A DNA stretch of 64,000 nt from the NCBI GenBank assembly GCA_963691715.1, contig OY829281.1:1736001-1800000 (forward strand), given 5' to 3'. The stretch is from HXMU1420-13 sp963691715. Its GTDB lineage: Bacteria > Bacteroidota > Rhodothermia > Balneolales > Balneolaceae. Shown piece by piece: positions 8,525 through 16,896 of the stretch (position 1 is its first letter; the number at the start of each line of letters is the position of its first letter). The notes below the pieces were generated by a model. That model was not told where the DNA came from, made no database searches, and saw nothing but the letters and a program-made list of their open reading frames with translations. The position numbers and the translations under genes were made by a program.

Positions 8525-8785
8525 ATGGCACATAAGAAAGGTCAGGGTTCAACCAAAAATGGTAGAGATTCTGAAAGTAAACGATTAGGTGTAAAAAAAT
8601 TTGGAGGCGAATTTATCCGAGCAGGTGGTATTATTGTACGTCAGCGTGGAACGAAATTTCATCCTGGTGTAAACGTTCAACGTGGCGGTGATGATACTCT
8701 ATTTGCAGTAGCTGATGGTCATGTCTCATTTCGAGAGTCAAAAGGTGGACGTAAATTCGTTAATGTAGAAACTATAACTGCGTAA
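8525..8785 (+). CDS. rpmA: 50S ribosomal protein L27
   Basis: This 86-residue protein begins MAHKKGQGSTKNGRDSESKR, the classic L27 N-terminus that reaches toward the peptidyl transferase centre. It continues with GGIIVRQRGTKFHPG and the Asp-rich DDTLFAVADG turn. No N-terminal cleavage extension of the Firmicutes type is present. It is the second gene of the rplU-rpmA pair and ends 23 bp before an intrinsic terminator stem. Confidence 0.97.
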   Translation: MAHKKGQGSTKNGRDSESKRLGVKKFGGEFIRAGGIIVRQRGTKFHPGVNVQRGGDDTLFAVADGHVSFRESKGGRKFVNVETITA

Positions 8786-8807
8786 GTTTATACACCATTT
8801 TCTTTAG

Positions 8808-8837
8808 CCTCGCTCATTTAATGTGCGAGGTTTTTTT
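8808..8837 (+). terminator. Intrinsic terminator of rplU-rpmA
   Basis: CCTCGC (8808-8813) pairs with GCGAGG (8825-8830), extended by a CA/TG pair inside, and is followed by seven T residues. It sits right after rpmA and before the next gene. Confidence 0.92.
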
Positions 8838-8848
8838 ATATTTATAGT

Positions 8849-9502
8849 ATGGAAAATCCTATTATTCCAGGCCTAAACATACCTGTTCGTACTATTTACT
8901 GTGTTGGAAGAAACTTCATAGATCACGCTGCTGAAATGAAGTCTCCAATCCCAGCTGAGCCTATTATTTTTTTAAAACCACTCTCATCCATTTGTTTTAA
9001 CCATGATGTGGTTAACATCCCTTCAGCATCATTAAATGTTCATTATGAAGGAGAAATTGTTATCGCAATTGGAAAAAAAGGAAAAAATATTTCAGAACAT
9101 GAGGCTATAAAATACATCGGTGGCATTGGATGCGGCATCGATTTTACCGCCCGTGATATCCAACAGAAAGCAAAGAAACAAGGATTACCTTGGAGTATCT
9201 CAAAAGGGTTTGAAAATTTTGCACCTATCAGCAATTTCGAACCCTTTGATCATTCTAAACTGAAAGAATATCAAATCACGTTATCGGTTAACAAAGAAGT
9301 TAAACAAAAAGGTGAACTTAGAGACCTGATTTTTACTATTCCTTACTTGGTTTGTTATTTATCAAAAATAAATACCCTATACCCAGGTGATTTAATTTTT
9401 ACCGGAACTCCGAAGGGGGTAGGCCAAGTAAAAGAAGATGATAAAATTACAGCTTCCATACCTCAATTAAACTGTTCTGTATCAGTTAGTATCACCTCAT
9501 GA
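8849..9502 (+). CDS. Fumarylacetoacetate hydrolase family protein
   Basis: This 217-residue protein is a compact FAH-fold enzyme of the YcgM/FAHD1 type. Metal-ligand motifs are present: HYEGEIVIAIG (two Glu residues), an Asp in GIGCGIDFTARD and the loop LIFTGTPKGVG. Relatives act as acylpyruvate hydrolases or oxaloacetate decarboxylases; the actual substrate here is not determined. It begins 12 bases after the T-run of the rpmA terminator. Its stop overlaps the start of the M23 peptidase gene (ATGA), so the two are translationally coupled. Confidence 0.9.
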   Translation: MENPIIPGLNIPVRTIYCVGRNFIDHAAEMKSPIPAEPIIFLKPLSSICFNHDVVNIPSASLNVHYEGEIVIAIGKKGKNISEHEAIKYIGGIGCGIDFTARDIQQKAKKQGLPWSISKGFENFAPISNFEPFDHSKLKEYQITLSVNKEVKQKGELRDLIFTIPYLVCYLSKINTLYPGDLIFTGTPKGVGQVKEDDKITASIPQLNCSVSVSITS

Positions 9503-11316
9503 ATATTGTATTCTTAGTATTAGTTAATATTTTTGTATTTATATCGGTGCAAGCCCAACCTACAGGATATATTTGGCCAACAGATGCTAGTCCATATTTA
9601 ACATCAACATTTGGTGAAACCCGTTCTGCCCACTTTCATGCTGGCCTGGATATCAAAACATGGGGGAAGGAAGGGTACAATGTGTTTGCAAGCAAGCTTG
9701 GAAAAATAGTGAGAGTCGCTATTACTTCACAGGGTTACGGGCGAACAATTTATATGCAACATCCCGATGAAACATATACTGTATATGCCCATTTACAACG
9801 CTTTCTCCCAATGCTACAAAGTTATGTTGATTCAGTTCGCCTTCTTAATCATCAATTTGAGATAGATTTGGATGTGAGATCGAAAAATTGGTTTTTTAAT
9901 CAAGGGGATGTTATTGGTTACACAGGTTCTACTGGAATTGGCCCACCCCATTTACACTTTGAAATAAGAGACAAACAGCATCGCCCCATTAACGCTCTTC
10001 TTACTAATCTTAGGATTAAAGATACTATTGCTCCAATAATATCTTCGGTGTTGGTTTTACCAATGTCGGAAAGTTCTACAATAAGAGGAAGTAAGTTTCC
10101 TGTAACTTTTTCCCCATCATTGAATGTTGATGGCTCTTTCAGCCTTGGTTTGATTGAAGCTTCTGGACCAATTTCTATTGCTATTAATGAATATGATAAA
10201 GCAGAAAATGTATCAAATAAATATGCTTCTTATACTTACACATTGAGCTCTGAAAAAGGAATTCATTTTTCATCAACCCATGACTGTTTTGATTTTAATG
10301 AATCAGAAACAATGTTTATTGATCGAATCCCTGCACATGGAAAATCCAGAAGATCCTATCAAACCTTATTTTTTGAAGAACCAACACTCGTTCCTTTCAA
10401 CGGAGAACATTTAAATGATGGAGTACTCGAACCATCTAATGATACAACTCTCTATCAAATTAAAGTCTCCGATATCTATAACAATACCACCACTATAAAC
10501 TTTGAATTAATTAATCGAACCTTCGATATTGATTCTGCCATCTCTCAGGTTTTGGACGTGAATGAATGGTACTGGCGTAATGATTGGATTTCCCTCAATC
10601 AAAATTCATCTACCAATTTAAAGGAAAATCAATTTGGAATGATATGGGACACAAAAAGAAATCAACGATTGTTGAAATCTTCTGAACACCAAATACTTGT
10701 CTCCAGAATTGATCCATCTACTTCACATAGCATACGATCACCAGATCAAAACCTGAAAGTGCATATAACTACATCTACGTTTTTTGACACTACCTCTATT
10801 GGAATATTTACATTTAATAGAGGAGGTAAACCTGCGTTTTCAATTTCACCTCATTCAACACCAATGAGAAAAAATATTTACGTTGAATATTATCATGCTG
10901 GTGATTTGGATAAAAATCAAAATTACCAGGTGTTTCACTTTGATCCATTACGAGAAAAGTACACCCATATTCCAACGAAAATCATTGGTAAAACTTTTCA
11001 TATTTCACCAAATATGTTAGGCGAATTTCACATAATACCAGACAATGAAGCTCCAATAATAGGTGATTTAAAAATTCGTACAACGGATTATGGTGAACAT
11101 CGAGTTGAAATACGGGTAAGTGATGAACTATCGGGTATTGATTTTAAAAAGTCTGAAATAGTCATTAATGGAATTCGCGGAATTACCGAATATGACTTTG
11201 AGGATGATTTTTTGATTTATATTCATCCAAATTTCAACCCTCAAAAGAGAATCCGCATCGAAGTGACTGCTACCGACAATGCAGGTAATTCTCGGTTTGA
11301 TGTATTTTACCGATAA
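9499..11316 (+). CDS. Exported M23 family (lysostaphin-type) metallopeptidase
   Basis: The 605-residue product has a signal peptide (ending FISVQAQ) and an M23 peptidase domain near the N-terminus. Zinc-ligand motifs are HFHAGLDIK (H and D, near residue 50) and PPHLHFEIRD (HxH, near residue 155). The enzyme probably cuts peptidoglycan cross-bridges or acts as a divisome or envelope factor. About 400 residues of beta-rich sequence follow, ending in an Ig-like region that resembles bacterial surface domains (VRVSDELSGID, VTATDNAGN). The long C-terminal part suggests a surface or periplasmic binding role. The start overlaps the upstream FAH gene by 4 bases; the end overlaps the converging ridA-like gene by 10 bases. 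Confidence 0.9.
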   Translation: MNIVFLVLVNIFVFISVQAQPTGYIWPTDASPYLTSTFGETRSAHFHAGLDIKTWGKEGYNVFASKLGKIVRVAITSQGYGRTIYMQHPDETYTVYAHLQRFLPMLQSYVDSVRLLNHQFEIDLDVRSKNWFFNQGDVIGYTGSTGIGPPHLHFEIRDKQHRPINALLTNLRIKDTIAPIISSVLVLPMSESSTIRGSKFPVTFSPSLNVDGSFSLGLIEASGPISIAINEYDKAENVSNKYASYTYTLSSEKGIHFSSTHDCFDFNESETMFIDRIPAHGKSRRSYQTLFFEEPTLVPFNGEHLNDGVLEPSNDTTLYQIKVSDIYNNTTTINFELINRTFDIDSAISQVLDVNEWYWRNDWISLNQNSSTNLKENQFGMIWDTKRNQRLLKSSEHQILVSRIDPSTSHSIRSPDQNLKVHITTSTFFDTTSIGIFTFNRGGKPAFSISPHSTPMRKNIYVEYYHAGDLDKNQNYQVFHFDPLREKYTHIPTKIIGKTFHISPNMLGEFHIIPDNEAPIIGDLKIRTTDYGEHRVEIRVSDELSGIDFKKSEIVINGIRGITEYDFEDDFLIYIHPNFNPQKRIRIEVTATDNAGNSRFDVFYR

Positions 11317-11684
11317 GCAATACAACTAATTTCAATTAATACATTTTTTGGTAAAGTTTGCACTGCAACCGTTTCTCGAGCTGGGGGATTTTTTTCAAAA
11401 TAAGCTCCATAAATTTCATTTGCAGCTGCGAAATCATCCATACTATCGAGAAAAATTGAACACTTTAAGACTTTAGAAAAATCCGATCCTGCTTCCTTAA
11501 GTACTGATTTTAAGTTAATCATAACTTGTTTGGCCTGGGTTGAAACATCATCGCCAACAATTTCCATTGTTACAGGATCTAGAGGTATTTGACCGGAACA
11601 ATATATAATTCCATTATGCATCGTTGCCTGACTATACGGACCAATAGCTGCTGGCGCTTTTGATGTTGAAATAATTTCCTTCAT
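11307..11684 (-). CDS. RidA family (YjgF/YER057c/UK114) enamine/imine deaminase
   Basis: This 125-residue protein is a full-length RidA. It starts KEIISTSKAPAAIGPYSQA and contains YCSGQIPLDP, the active-site Arg in PPARETVAVQ and the C-terminal IEISCIAY. RidA proteins hydrolyse reactive 2-aminoacrylate and related imines from PLP enzymes, a role that fits the PLP-dependent metB-like gene nearby. GGAG stands 8 bases before the ATG. Its last codons overlap the end of the oppositely oriented M23 peptidase gene. Confidence 0.94.
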   Translation of the reverse strand: MKEIISTSKAPAAIGPYSQATMHNGIIYCSGQIPLDPVTMEIVGDDVSTQAKQVMINLKSVLKEAGSDFSKVLKCSIFLDSMDDFAAANEIYGAYFEKNPPARETVAVQTLPKNVLIEISCIAYR

Positions 11685-11804
11685 TTTGATACTCCAATTT
11701 CTTTTTAATAGGAACTCTGACTGCCGTTTTATTGCAGAAAGTTCAATATATGGTTACTTTAACTTTCTAGAAACTATTTTAATAATACACTCAAAACACA
11801 AATA

Positions 11805-13094
11805 ATGAAAAAGTACTTTTACAGTCTCTTTAGCGTGTTTGCTCTTTCTTTCCTACTAATAAGTTGTGGTCCTGAAAATGAGTTAATATCGCCAATTAAG
11901 CAGGGTATAAATTCGGAAGATTATGAAGCAGCACTTATTGCTGCTGATTCAGCTATTGTAGCAGAGCCTACAAACGGCCAAGCAAATTATTATAAAGCAT
12001 ATGCTTTGAGTCGAATTGCAGCAAATGAGCCTGTTATAACCGATAGAAAACCAATCTTAGAAGAAATGTATAGCAATTTAGTCATTGCTCGGGAAAAATT
12101 TGATGCCATGGAGGAACCTCCATTTGAGTCGGAACAGATCGTTGATCTTAAAATTGAAAGCTGGAGCCGTGAACACAATGCTTCTATAGAATACGCTACA
12201 AATGATAGTGTTAAAGCATCGGTAGAAGAACCTTTAAAAATTGCCATTGCACACCTTATCAATGCAACAACTATAAATCCTGATAGTGCTTTATCTTTTG
12301 ATGTTATTGCGCAAATTTATCACATGGATGGGAATTATACGAATGCAGCTGAATCTCTAGAAAAAGCAATCGAAATAAGAGAAAAAGGATCTGCTGAAGA
12401 TTATGACCGATTAGCTTCTTATTACTTCATGGTCGATGATTACTCATCAGCTTTAGTTTCCATAGATGCTGGCTTAGGGATGTATCCTGACAGTATTTTT
12501 TTAGTTCAAAAGAAAGCCGATGCCCTTTTTAAAACTAACGATACAGATGGTGCTCTTGAAGTTGTAAATGAACTTATCATGAGAGACCCTTCGAATCCTC
12601 AGTACTATCTCGTTGTGGGTACACAGATCTACCAAAGAGTCCAAGCTTTAAGCGATGAGTATCAAGATAACAACGATGCCATCTATGACCTTAAAGATAC
12701 CGACGGATCAGAAGACGAAATTGCAAAACTCGAAGCAAGAAATGCTGAAATATTAGCAGAATCTGAAGAACTCACCTCAAAAGCTGAAAATGCATTGTTA
12801 AAAGCCGCAGAAATCGATGATATGAATCCTGTTACATTCAATACCCTAGGGATTTTATATCAAAATAAAGCAGCTGCATTATTCGAACAGCGCAACATGA
12901 CCACTGACAATGATGAAGCTGCACGCTTTGATGAATTGGCTCGTGCTGAAGCTGAAAAAGCGATGTTAAATTATGAACGAGCATCAGAATTAAATCCTGA
13001 CGATCAAGGAATATGGGAAACATTATTTAGAATTTATACCCTGCTTGACTATCGCGAAAAAGCAGAAGCAGCAATGGAAAAAGCTGGTATGTAA
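11805..13094 (+). CDS. TPR-repeat lipoprotein
   Basis: The 429-residue product begins with a lipoprotein signal peptide whose lipobox is LISC (Cys near 21). The rest is all-helical, with recognisable TPR units such as AIAHLINATTINPDSALSF, AAESLEKAIEIREKGSAED and ALEVVNELIMRDPSNPQYY. It is likely a periplasmic or outer-membrane scaffold for protein-protein contact. The function is otherwise unknown. The next gene starts inside its stop codon and encodes a paralogous TPR lipoprotein, so the two probably work together. Confidence 0.85.
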   Translation: MKKYFYSLFSVFALSFLLISCGPENELISPIKQGINSEDYEAALIAADSAIVAEPTNGQANYYKAYALSRIAANEPVITDRKPILEEMYSNLVIAREKFDAMEEPPFESEQIVDLKIESWSREHNASIEYATNDSVKASVEEPLKIAIAHLINATTINPDSALSFDVIAQIYHMDGNYTNAAESLEKAIEIREKGSAEDYDRLASYYFMVDDYSSALVSIDAGLGMYPDSIFLVQKKADALFKTNDTDGALEVVNELIMRDPSNPQYYLVVGTQIYQRVQALSDEYQDNNDAIYDLKDTDGSEDEIAKLEARNAEILAESEELTSKAENALLKAAEIDDMNPVTFNTLGILYQNKAAALFEQRNMTTDNDEAARFDELARAEAEKAMLNYERASELNPDDQGIWETLFRIYTLLDYREKAEAAMEKAGM

Positions 13095-14278
13095 TGCAAC
13101 CAATATTTACTAGTTTTAAATCTAGCACCCGATTCGCTTGCTTTTTGCTCGCAATCGGGTTTTTTTACGGCTGTTCTTCTTCATCTATACCTATTGATAC
13201 ATATATCAATGAAGAACGATTCGAAGATGCATTATCTGAAATAGAAACCCAGTTAGAGAAAACATCAGGATCACCAGAATTATTTATAAAAAAAGGGGAA
13301 CTCTTAATAAGAGTTGCTGAAAAAAAGAGTATTGAACATCGAGATTCACTCTATAAAGAAGCTATTTTAGCTTTTAAAGAGGCTGAAGTTATTGGGGTAA
13401 ATAACTCTCAGTCTGAATCAATTCATAATCTCACATATAATAGTTGGCTTGAAGAACTAAATCTGGGTACAAATGCATATGATAGTGAAGAGATTGATAT
13501 AGCTTTGTACCATTTTGAAAATGCTATAATCTTAAATGAAACTGAGCCTACCGCATACTTATCAAAATCAGTTGCACTGTATAGTACCAACGATCTTGAT
13601 GCTGCACTTGAAACCCTCAATCAAGCAAAAGATAAATTAACAACTGAATCCGAAAAATTATATGAATATCTTGGCTTCCTTCACTTGCAAAACAGTAATG
13701 CAGAAGAAGCAACTTATTATTATGAGCTGGCTAAAACGAATATTGCTTCAAACAAAAACATAGCATTTGGTCTTGTTAACATTTATATAAATAATGGCGA
13801 ACTACAAAAGGCTATCGATCTTTTACTAGATCTAAATAATGAAATACCTAACGATGCTGGTATTAATAATGTACTTGGCACTCAATTATTCTTTTTTACA
13901 GAATATGTCTATGGTAATCTAACAGAAGCATACAAAAGCAATAATTTATCTCGTGTAAATCCGCTTAAACTTGATGCAGAATCATTTTCAAAACAAGCAG
14001 AATCCTATTTGATTAAGGCTTATGAAATTGAGTCCACTAATCACGAGTATATACAAAGTTTAGCTGTTTTCTATAACAATCTAACAGCTATTTATCTTTC
14101 ACTAGCCCAAATCGCACCAGAGGAAGAAAAAAATTATTTTCTTATAGAGACAGATTTATCAATAAACTCAGCAATCAAGTACTTCGAACTGCTCCTTTCT
14201 ACCGACCCAGGCAATGAAGAAACATTAACTAGTATTAAAATGTTAAAAAAGCTACAATCCGATAGATTTGGCAAATAA
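13094..14278 (+). CDS. Second TPR-repeat lipoprotein, paralogue of the preceding gene
   Basis: This 394-residue lipoprotein has a signal peptide ending in FYGC and several TPR-like helices (IALYHFENAIILNETEPTA, EEATYYYELAKTNIASNKN). Its start overlaps the stop of the previous gene by one base, so translation is coupled. Oddly, the DNA encoding the signal peptide forms a strong terminator-like hairpin (13128-13166). No later start could keep a lipobox, so the hairpin really lies inside the gene. Overall arrangement and repeat spacing match the upstream gene, pointing to an old tandem duplication. Confidence 0.82.
   Translation: MQPIFTSFKSSTRFACFLLAIGFFYGCSSSSIPIDTYINEERFEDALSEIETQLEKTSGSPELFIKKGELLIRVAEKKSIEHRDSLYKEAILAFKEAEVIGVNNSQSESIHNLTYNSWLEELNLGTNAYDSEEIDIALYHFENAIILNETEPTAYLSKSVALYSTNDLDAALETLNQAKDKLTTESEKLYEYLGFLHLQNSNAEEATYYYELAKTNIASNKNIAFGLVNIYINNGELQKAIDLLLDLNNEIPNDAGINNVLGTQLFFFTEYVYGNLTEAYKSNNLSRVNPLKLDAESFSKQAESYLIKAYEIESTNHEYIQSLAVFYNNLTAIYLSLAQIAPEEEKNYFLIETDLSINSAIKYFELLLSTDPGNEETLTSIKMLKKLQSDRFGK
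13128..13166 (+). terminator. Terminator-like hairpin inside the second lipoprotein gene
   Basis: CCCGATT (13128-13134) pairs perfectly with AATCGGG (13153-13159), and seven T residues follow (13160-13166). It lies 34 bp inside the coding region and encodes part of the signal peptide. It may reduce transcription into the second lipoprotein gene relative to the first unless ribosomes cover it. Confidence 0.65.
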
Positions 14279-14284
14279 ATAATT

Positions 14285-15421
14285 ATGCGATTTAATACCA
14301 AAACCATTCATGCTGGCCAAAAAGCTGAAGAGACTTCAGGAGCAGTAATGCCTCCGATTTTTCAAACCTCAACATACGAACAAGAAGCTCCAAATGTACA
14401 CAAAGGTTATGATTACGCACGAGTAGGTAATCCAACAAGAACTGCATTAGAACACTTAATCGCAGGGCTTGAAGGTGCAGATGAATGTGCTTGTTTCAGT
14501 AGTGGTTTAGCCGCCATGGATGCTATAATGAAAATGTTTAGACCTGGTGATCATATAATAGCATCTGATGATATGTATGGTGGTTCATATCGATTATTCA
14601 CTAGTACATTTGAACCATTTGGAATTGAATTTTCTTTTATTGACATGACAGATATAGATTTGGTTAAAAGAACAATTCAAACGAATACAAAAATGATTTG
14701 GATTGAGACGCCAACAAATCCATTACTTCGTGTTGTAGATCTGAAAAAACTAATCCAAATTTCTAAGTCGCATCAAATACTCTCTATTGTTGATAATACT
14801 TTTGCATCACCATATTTACAACGTCCAATAGAATTTGGTGCAGATGCTGTTCTTCATAGTGCCACCAAATATTTAGCAGGCCATTCGGATGTCATTCATG
14901 GGGCAGTAGCCTCATCTCATAAAAAAATAATAGATAATCTGAGATTTCAGGTAAAAGCAACTGGAGCAGTTCCTGGACCTATGGATTGTTATCTAACATT
15001 AAGAGGTATTAAAACACTTTCAGTAAGAGTTCAACGATCTGTCGAAAATGCGAAAGAAATTGCTCTTTTTTTGGATAATCATCCTAACGTAGCAAAAGTT
15101 TTATATCCAGGCCTACCCTCTCACCCACAACATGAATTAGCAAAATATCAAATGGATGACTTTGGAGCAATGCTCTCGTTCTCTCTCAAAGATGACTCCA
15201 TTAATGCTGCTATTAAATTCATGCAAAACACAAAAATATTTACCCTTGCTGAAAGCTTAGGAGGTGTTGAATCTTTGATTAGCAATCCCGCTTCGATGAC
15301 TCATGGTTCTATACCAAAAAGAATTAGAGAAAAATCAGGTTTATCTGACTCATTAATAAGAATCTCTGTTGGGATTGAGGATGTAAAAGATTTAATTAAT
15401 GATTTAAAACAAGCTTTTTAA
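14285..15421 (+). CDS. Cystathionine gamma-synthase / gamma-lyase family PLP enzyme
   Basis: This 378-residue enzyme belongs to the Cys/Met metabolism PLP family. The Schiff-base Lys is in SATKYLAGHSD, near residue 198. The phosphate-binding tyrosine region YDYARVGNPTRTALE and the C-terminal LGGVESLISNPASMTH plus RISVGIED are intact. Members include cystathionine gamma-synthase (MetB), beta-lyase, gamma-lyase and O-acylhomoserine sulfhydrylase; sequence alone cannot safely choose. It begins 6 bases after the TPR lipoprotein gene, so it may be read on the same transcript. Confidence 0.92.
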   Translation: MRFNTKTIHAGQKAEETSGAVMPPIFQTSTYEQEAPNVHKGYDYARVGNPTRTALEHLIAGLEGADECACFSSGLAAMDAIMKMFRPGDHIIASDDMYGGSYRLFTSTFEPFGIEFSFIDMTDIDLVKRTIQTNTKMIWIETPTNPLLRVVDLKKLIQISKSHQILSIVDNTFASPYLQRPIEFGADAVLHSATKYLAGHSDVIHGAVASSHKKIIDNLRFQVKATGAVPGPMDCYLTLRGIKTLSVRVQRSVENAKEIALFLDNHPNVAKVLYPGLPSHPQHELAKYQMDDFGAMLSFSLKDDSINAAIKFMQNTKIFTLAESLGGVESLISNPASMTHGSIPKRIREKSGLSDSLIRISVGIEDVKDLINDLKQAF

Positions 15422-15486
15422 TTCACTTTTTTGTTGAACAAATTCTATCTTATTTAATATAAAAAAGCGCTTTCTAACATAAAATC

Positions 15487-15494
15487 TATCTTTG
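15487..15494 (+). promoter_or_regulatory. Candidate -7 element for the thiolase gene
   Basis: TATCTTTG exactly matches the Bacteroidota -7 consensus TAnnTTTG and lies 10 bases before the ATG at 15505, which would leave a very short leader. No clear TTG element is seen at the expected distance upstream. Confidence 0.4.
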
Positions 15495-15504
15495 TACATA
15501 ATCC

Positions 15505-16683
15505 ATGAAAAACGTTGTAATTGTTGAAGCAAAACGTACTCCTATTGGAGTTTTTGGAGGTTCATTATCCCGTTACTCTGCTCCTGAATTAGGAGCAATG
15601 GCAATCATTGAAGTTGTAAAATCTGCGGGTATCGCACCCGATGTTATACAAGAAGTAATTATGGGAAATGTTTTGAGTGCTGGAATAGGTCAGGCACCTG
15701 CTAGACAGGCCGCCATTAAAGCGGGGCTCTCATATAATACTCCTTCAACCACCATCAATAAAGTATGTGCCTCTGGTATGAAAGCCATTATGGTAGCAGC
15801 AAATCAAATTGCTTTAGATGAAATTGAAGTAATGGTAGCTGGTGGTATGGAAAGCATGAGTAATGTCCCTTACTATTTACCCAAACAACGATTTGGATCA
15901 AAATATGGGCATATTGAATCGGAAGATGGAATTTTGAAGGATGGACTTTGGGATGTATACAATAATTATGCAATGGGAAATGCCGCTGAGTTATGTGCTA
16001 CTGAATGTGAGATTACACGCGAAGCACAAGATCAGTTTGCCATTGAATCCTATAAACGAGCTTTGAATGCTACAAAGAGTGGTTATTTCGATAACGAAAT
16101 CATCAAAATCAAAAATATAGATCGTAAAGGAAATGTAGATATCATTGACAAAGATGAAGAACTTGCACGCGTCAATTTTGATAAAATTCCTTCATTACGA
16201 CCAGTTTTCCAAAAAGAAGGTTCCGTTACTGCAGCAAATGCCTCAAGTATTAATGACGGAGCAGCCGCTTTATTATTAATGAGCGAAGATAAAGCTAATG
16301 AACTTGGGTTAACTCCACTTGCAAGAATAATAAGTAATGCGAGTTCTGCTAAAGCCCCAGAATGGTTTACTACAGCACCCTCCGATGCTATCCCCATTGC
16401 TCTTAAAAAAGCAAATCTTACAGTAAATGACGTTGATTTATATGAAATAAATGAAGCTTTTTCTGTTGTTGCAATAGCAAATAATCAAATCTTGAAGTTA
16501 GATTCACAGAAAGTGAATATACACGGAGGGGCAGTAAGCATTGGGCACCCGATTGGATGCTCGGGCGCACGAATAGTAGTCACTTTACTAAATGCACTTA
16601 AAAGAACAGGTGGAACCTTAGGTTGCGCCGGTATTTGCAATGGAGGCGGAGGTGCCTCAGCCCTCATTGTTGAAATGATTTAA
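15505..16683 (+). CDS. Acetyl-CoA C-acyltransferase (thiolase)
   Basis: This is a 392-residue thiolase with all active-site motifs: nucleophilic Cys88 in NKVCASGMKA, NEAFSVVAIAN, the His in GHPIGCSGARI near 348 and the second Cys at 378 in GICNGGGGAS. The length and sequence around the active site resemble biosynthetic-type acetyl-CoA acetyltransferases (two acetyl-CoA to acetoacetyl-CoA), though degradative use is possible given the acyl-CoA dehydrogenases elsewhere in the window. It has a separate transcription start by the TATCTTTG box and is followed by 213 bases without a gene. Confidence 0.94.
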   Translation: MKNVVIVEAKRTPIGVFGGSLSRYSAPELGAMAIIEVVKSAGIAPDVIQEVIMGNVLSAGIGQAPARQAAIKAGLSYNTPSTTINKVCASGMKAIMVAANQIALDEIEVMVAGGMESMSNVPYYLPKQRFGSKYGHIESEDGILKDGLWDVYNNYAMGNAAELCATECEITREAQDQFAIESYKRALNATKSGYFDNEIIKIKNIDRKGNVDIIDKDEELARVNFDKIPSLRPVFQKEGSVTAANASSINDGAAALLLMSEDKANELGLTPLARIISNASSAKAPEWFTTAPSDAIPIALKKANLTVNDVDLYEINEAFSVVAIANNQILKLDSQKVNIHGGAVSIGHPIGCSGARIVVTLLNALKRTGGTLGCAGICNGGGGASALIVEMI

Positions 16684-16896
16684 AAAGTCTTAAAGCGTTG
16701 ACATTATCATTATACGGCATTACTTTGTGATTAATCGCAAAATAGCCTGTATTTTATTTCCAACAGTTACTATTCTCAACAAGAAATAATCTCCTAGATT
16801 CGCATCAAAGCGCTTCTTATTAAAACTTTAACAGGAAACTTATAGCCCGACAGCTACGATATTAAATTTTAATTCTAATTTAACTATCTGCTTTGC

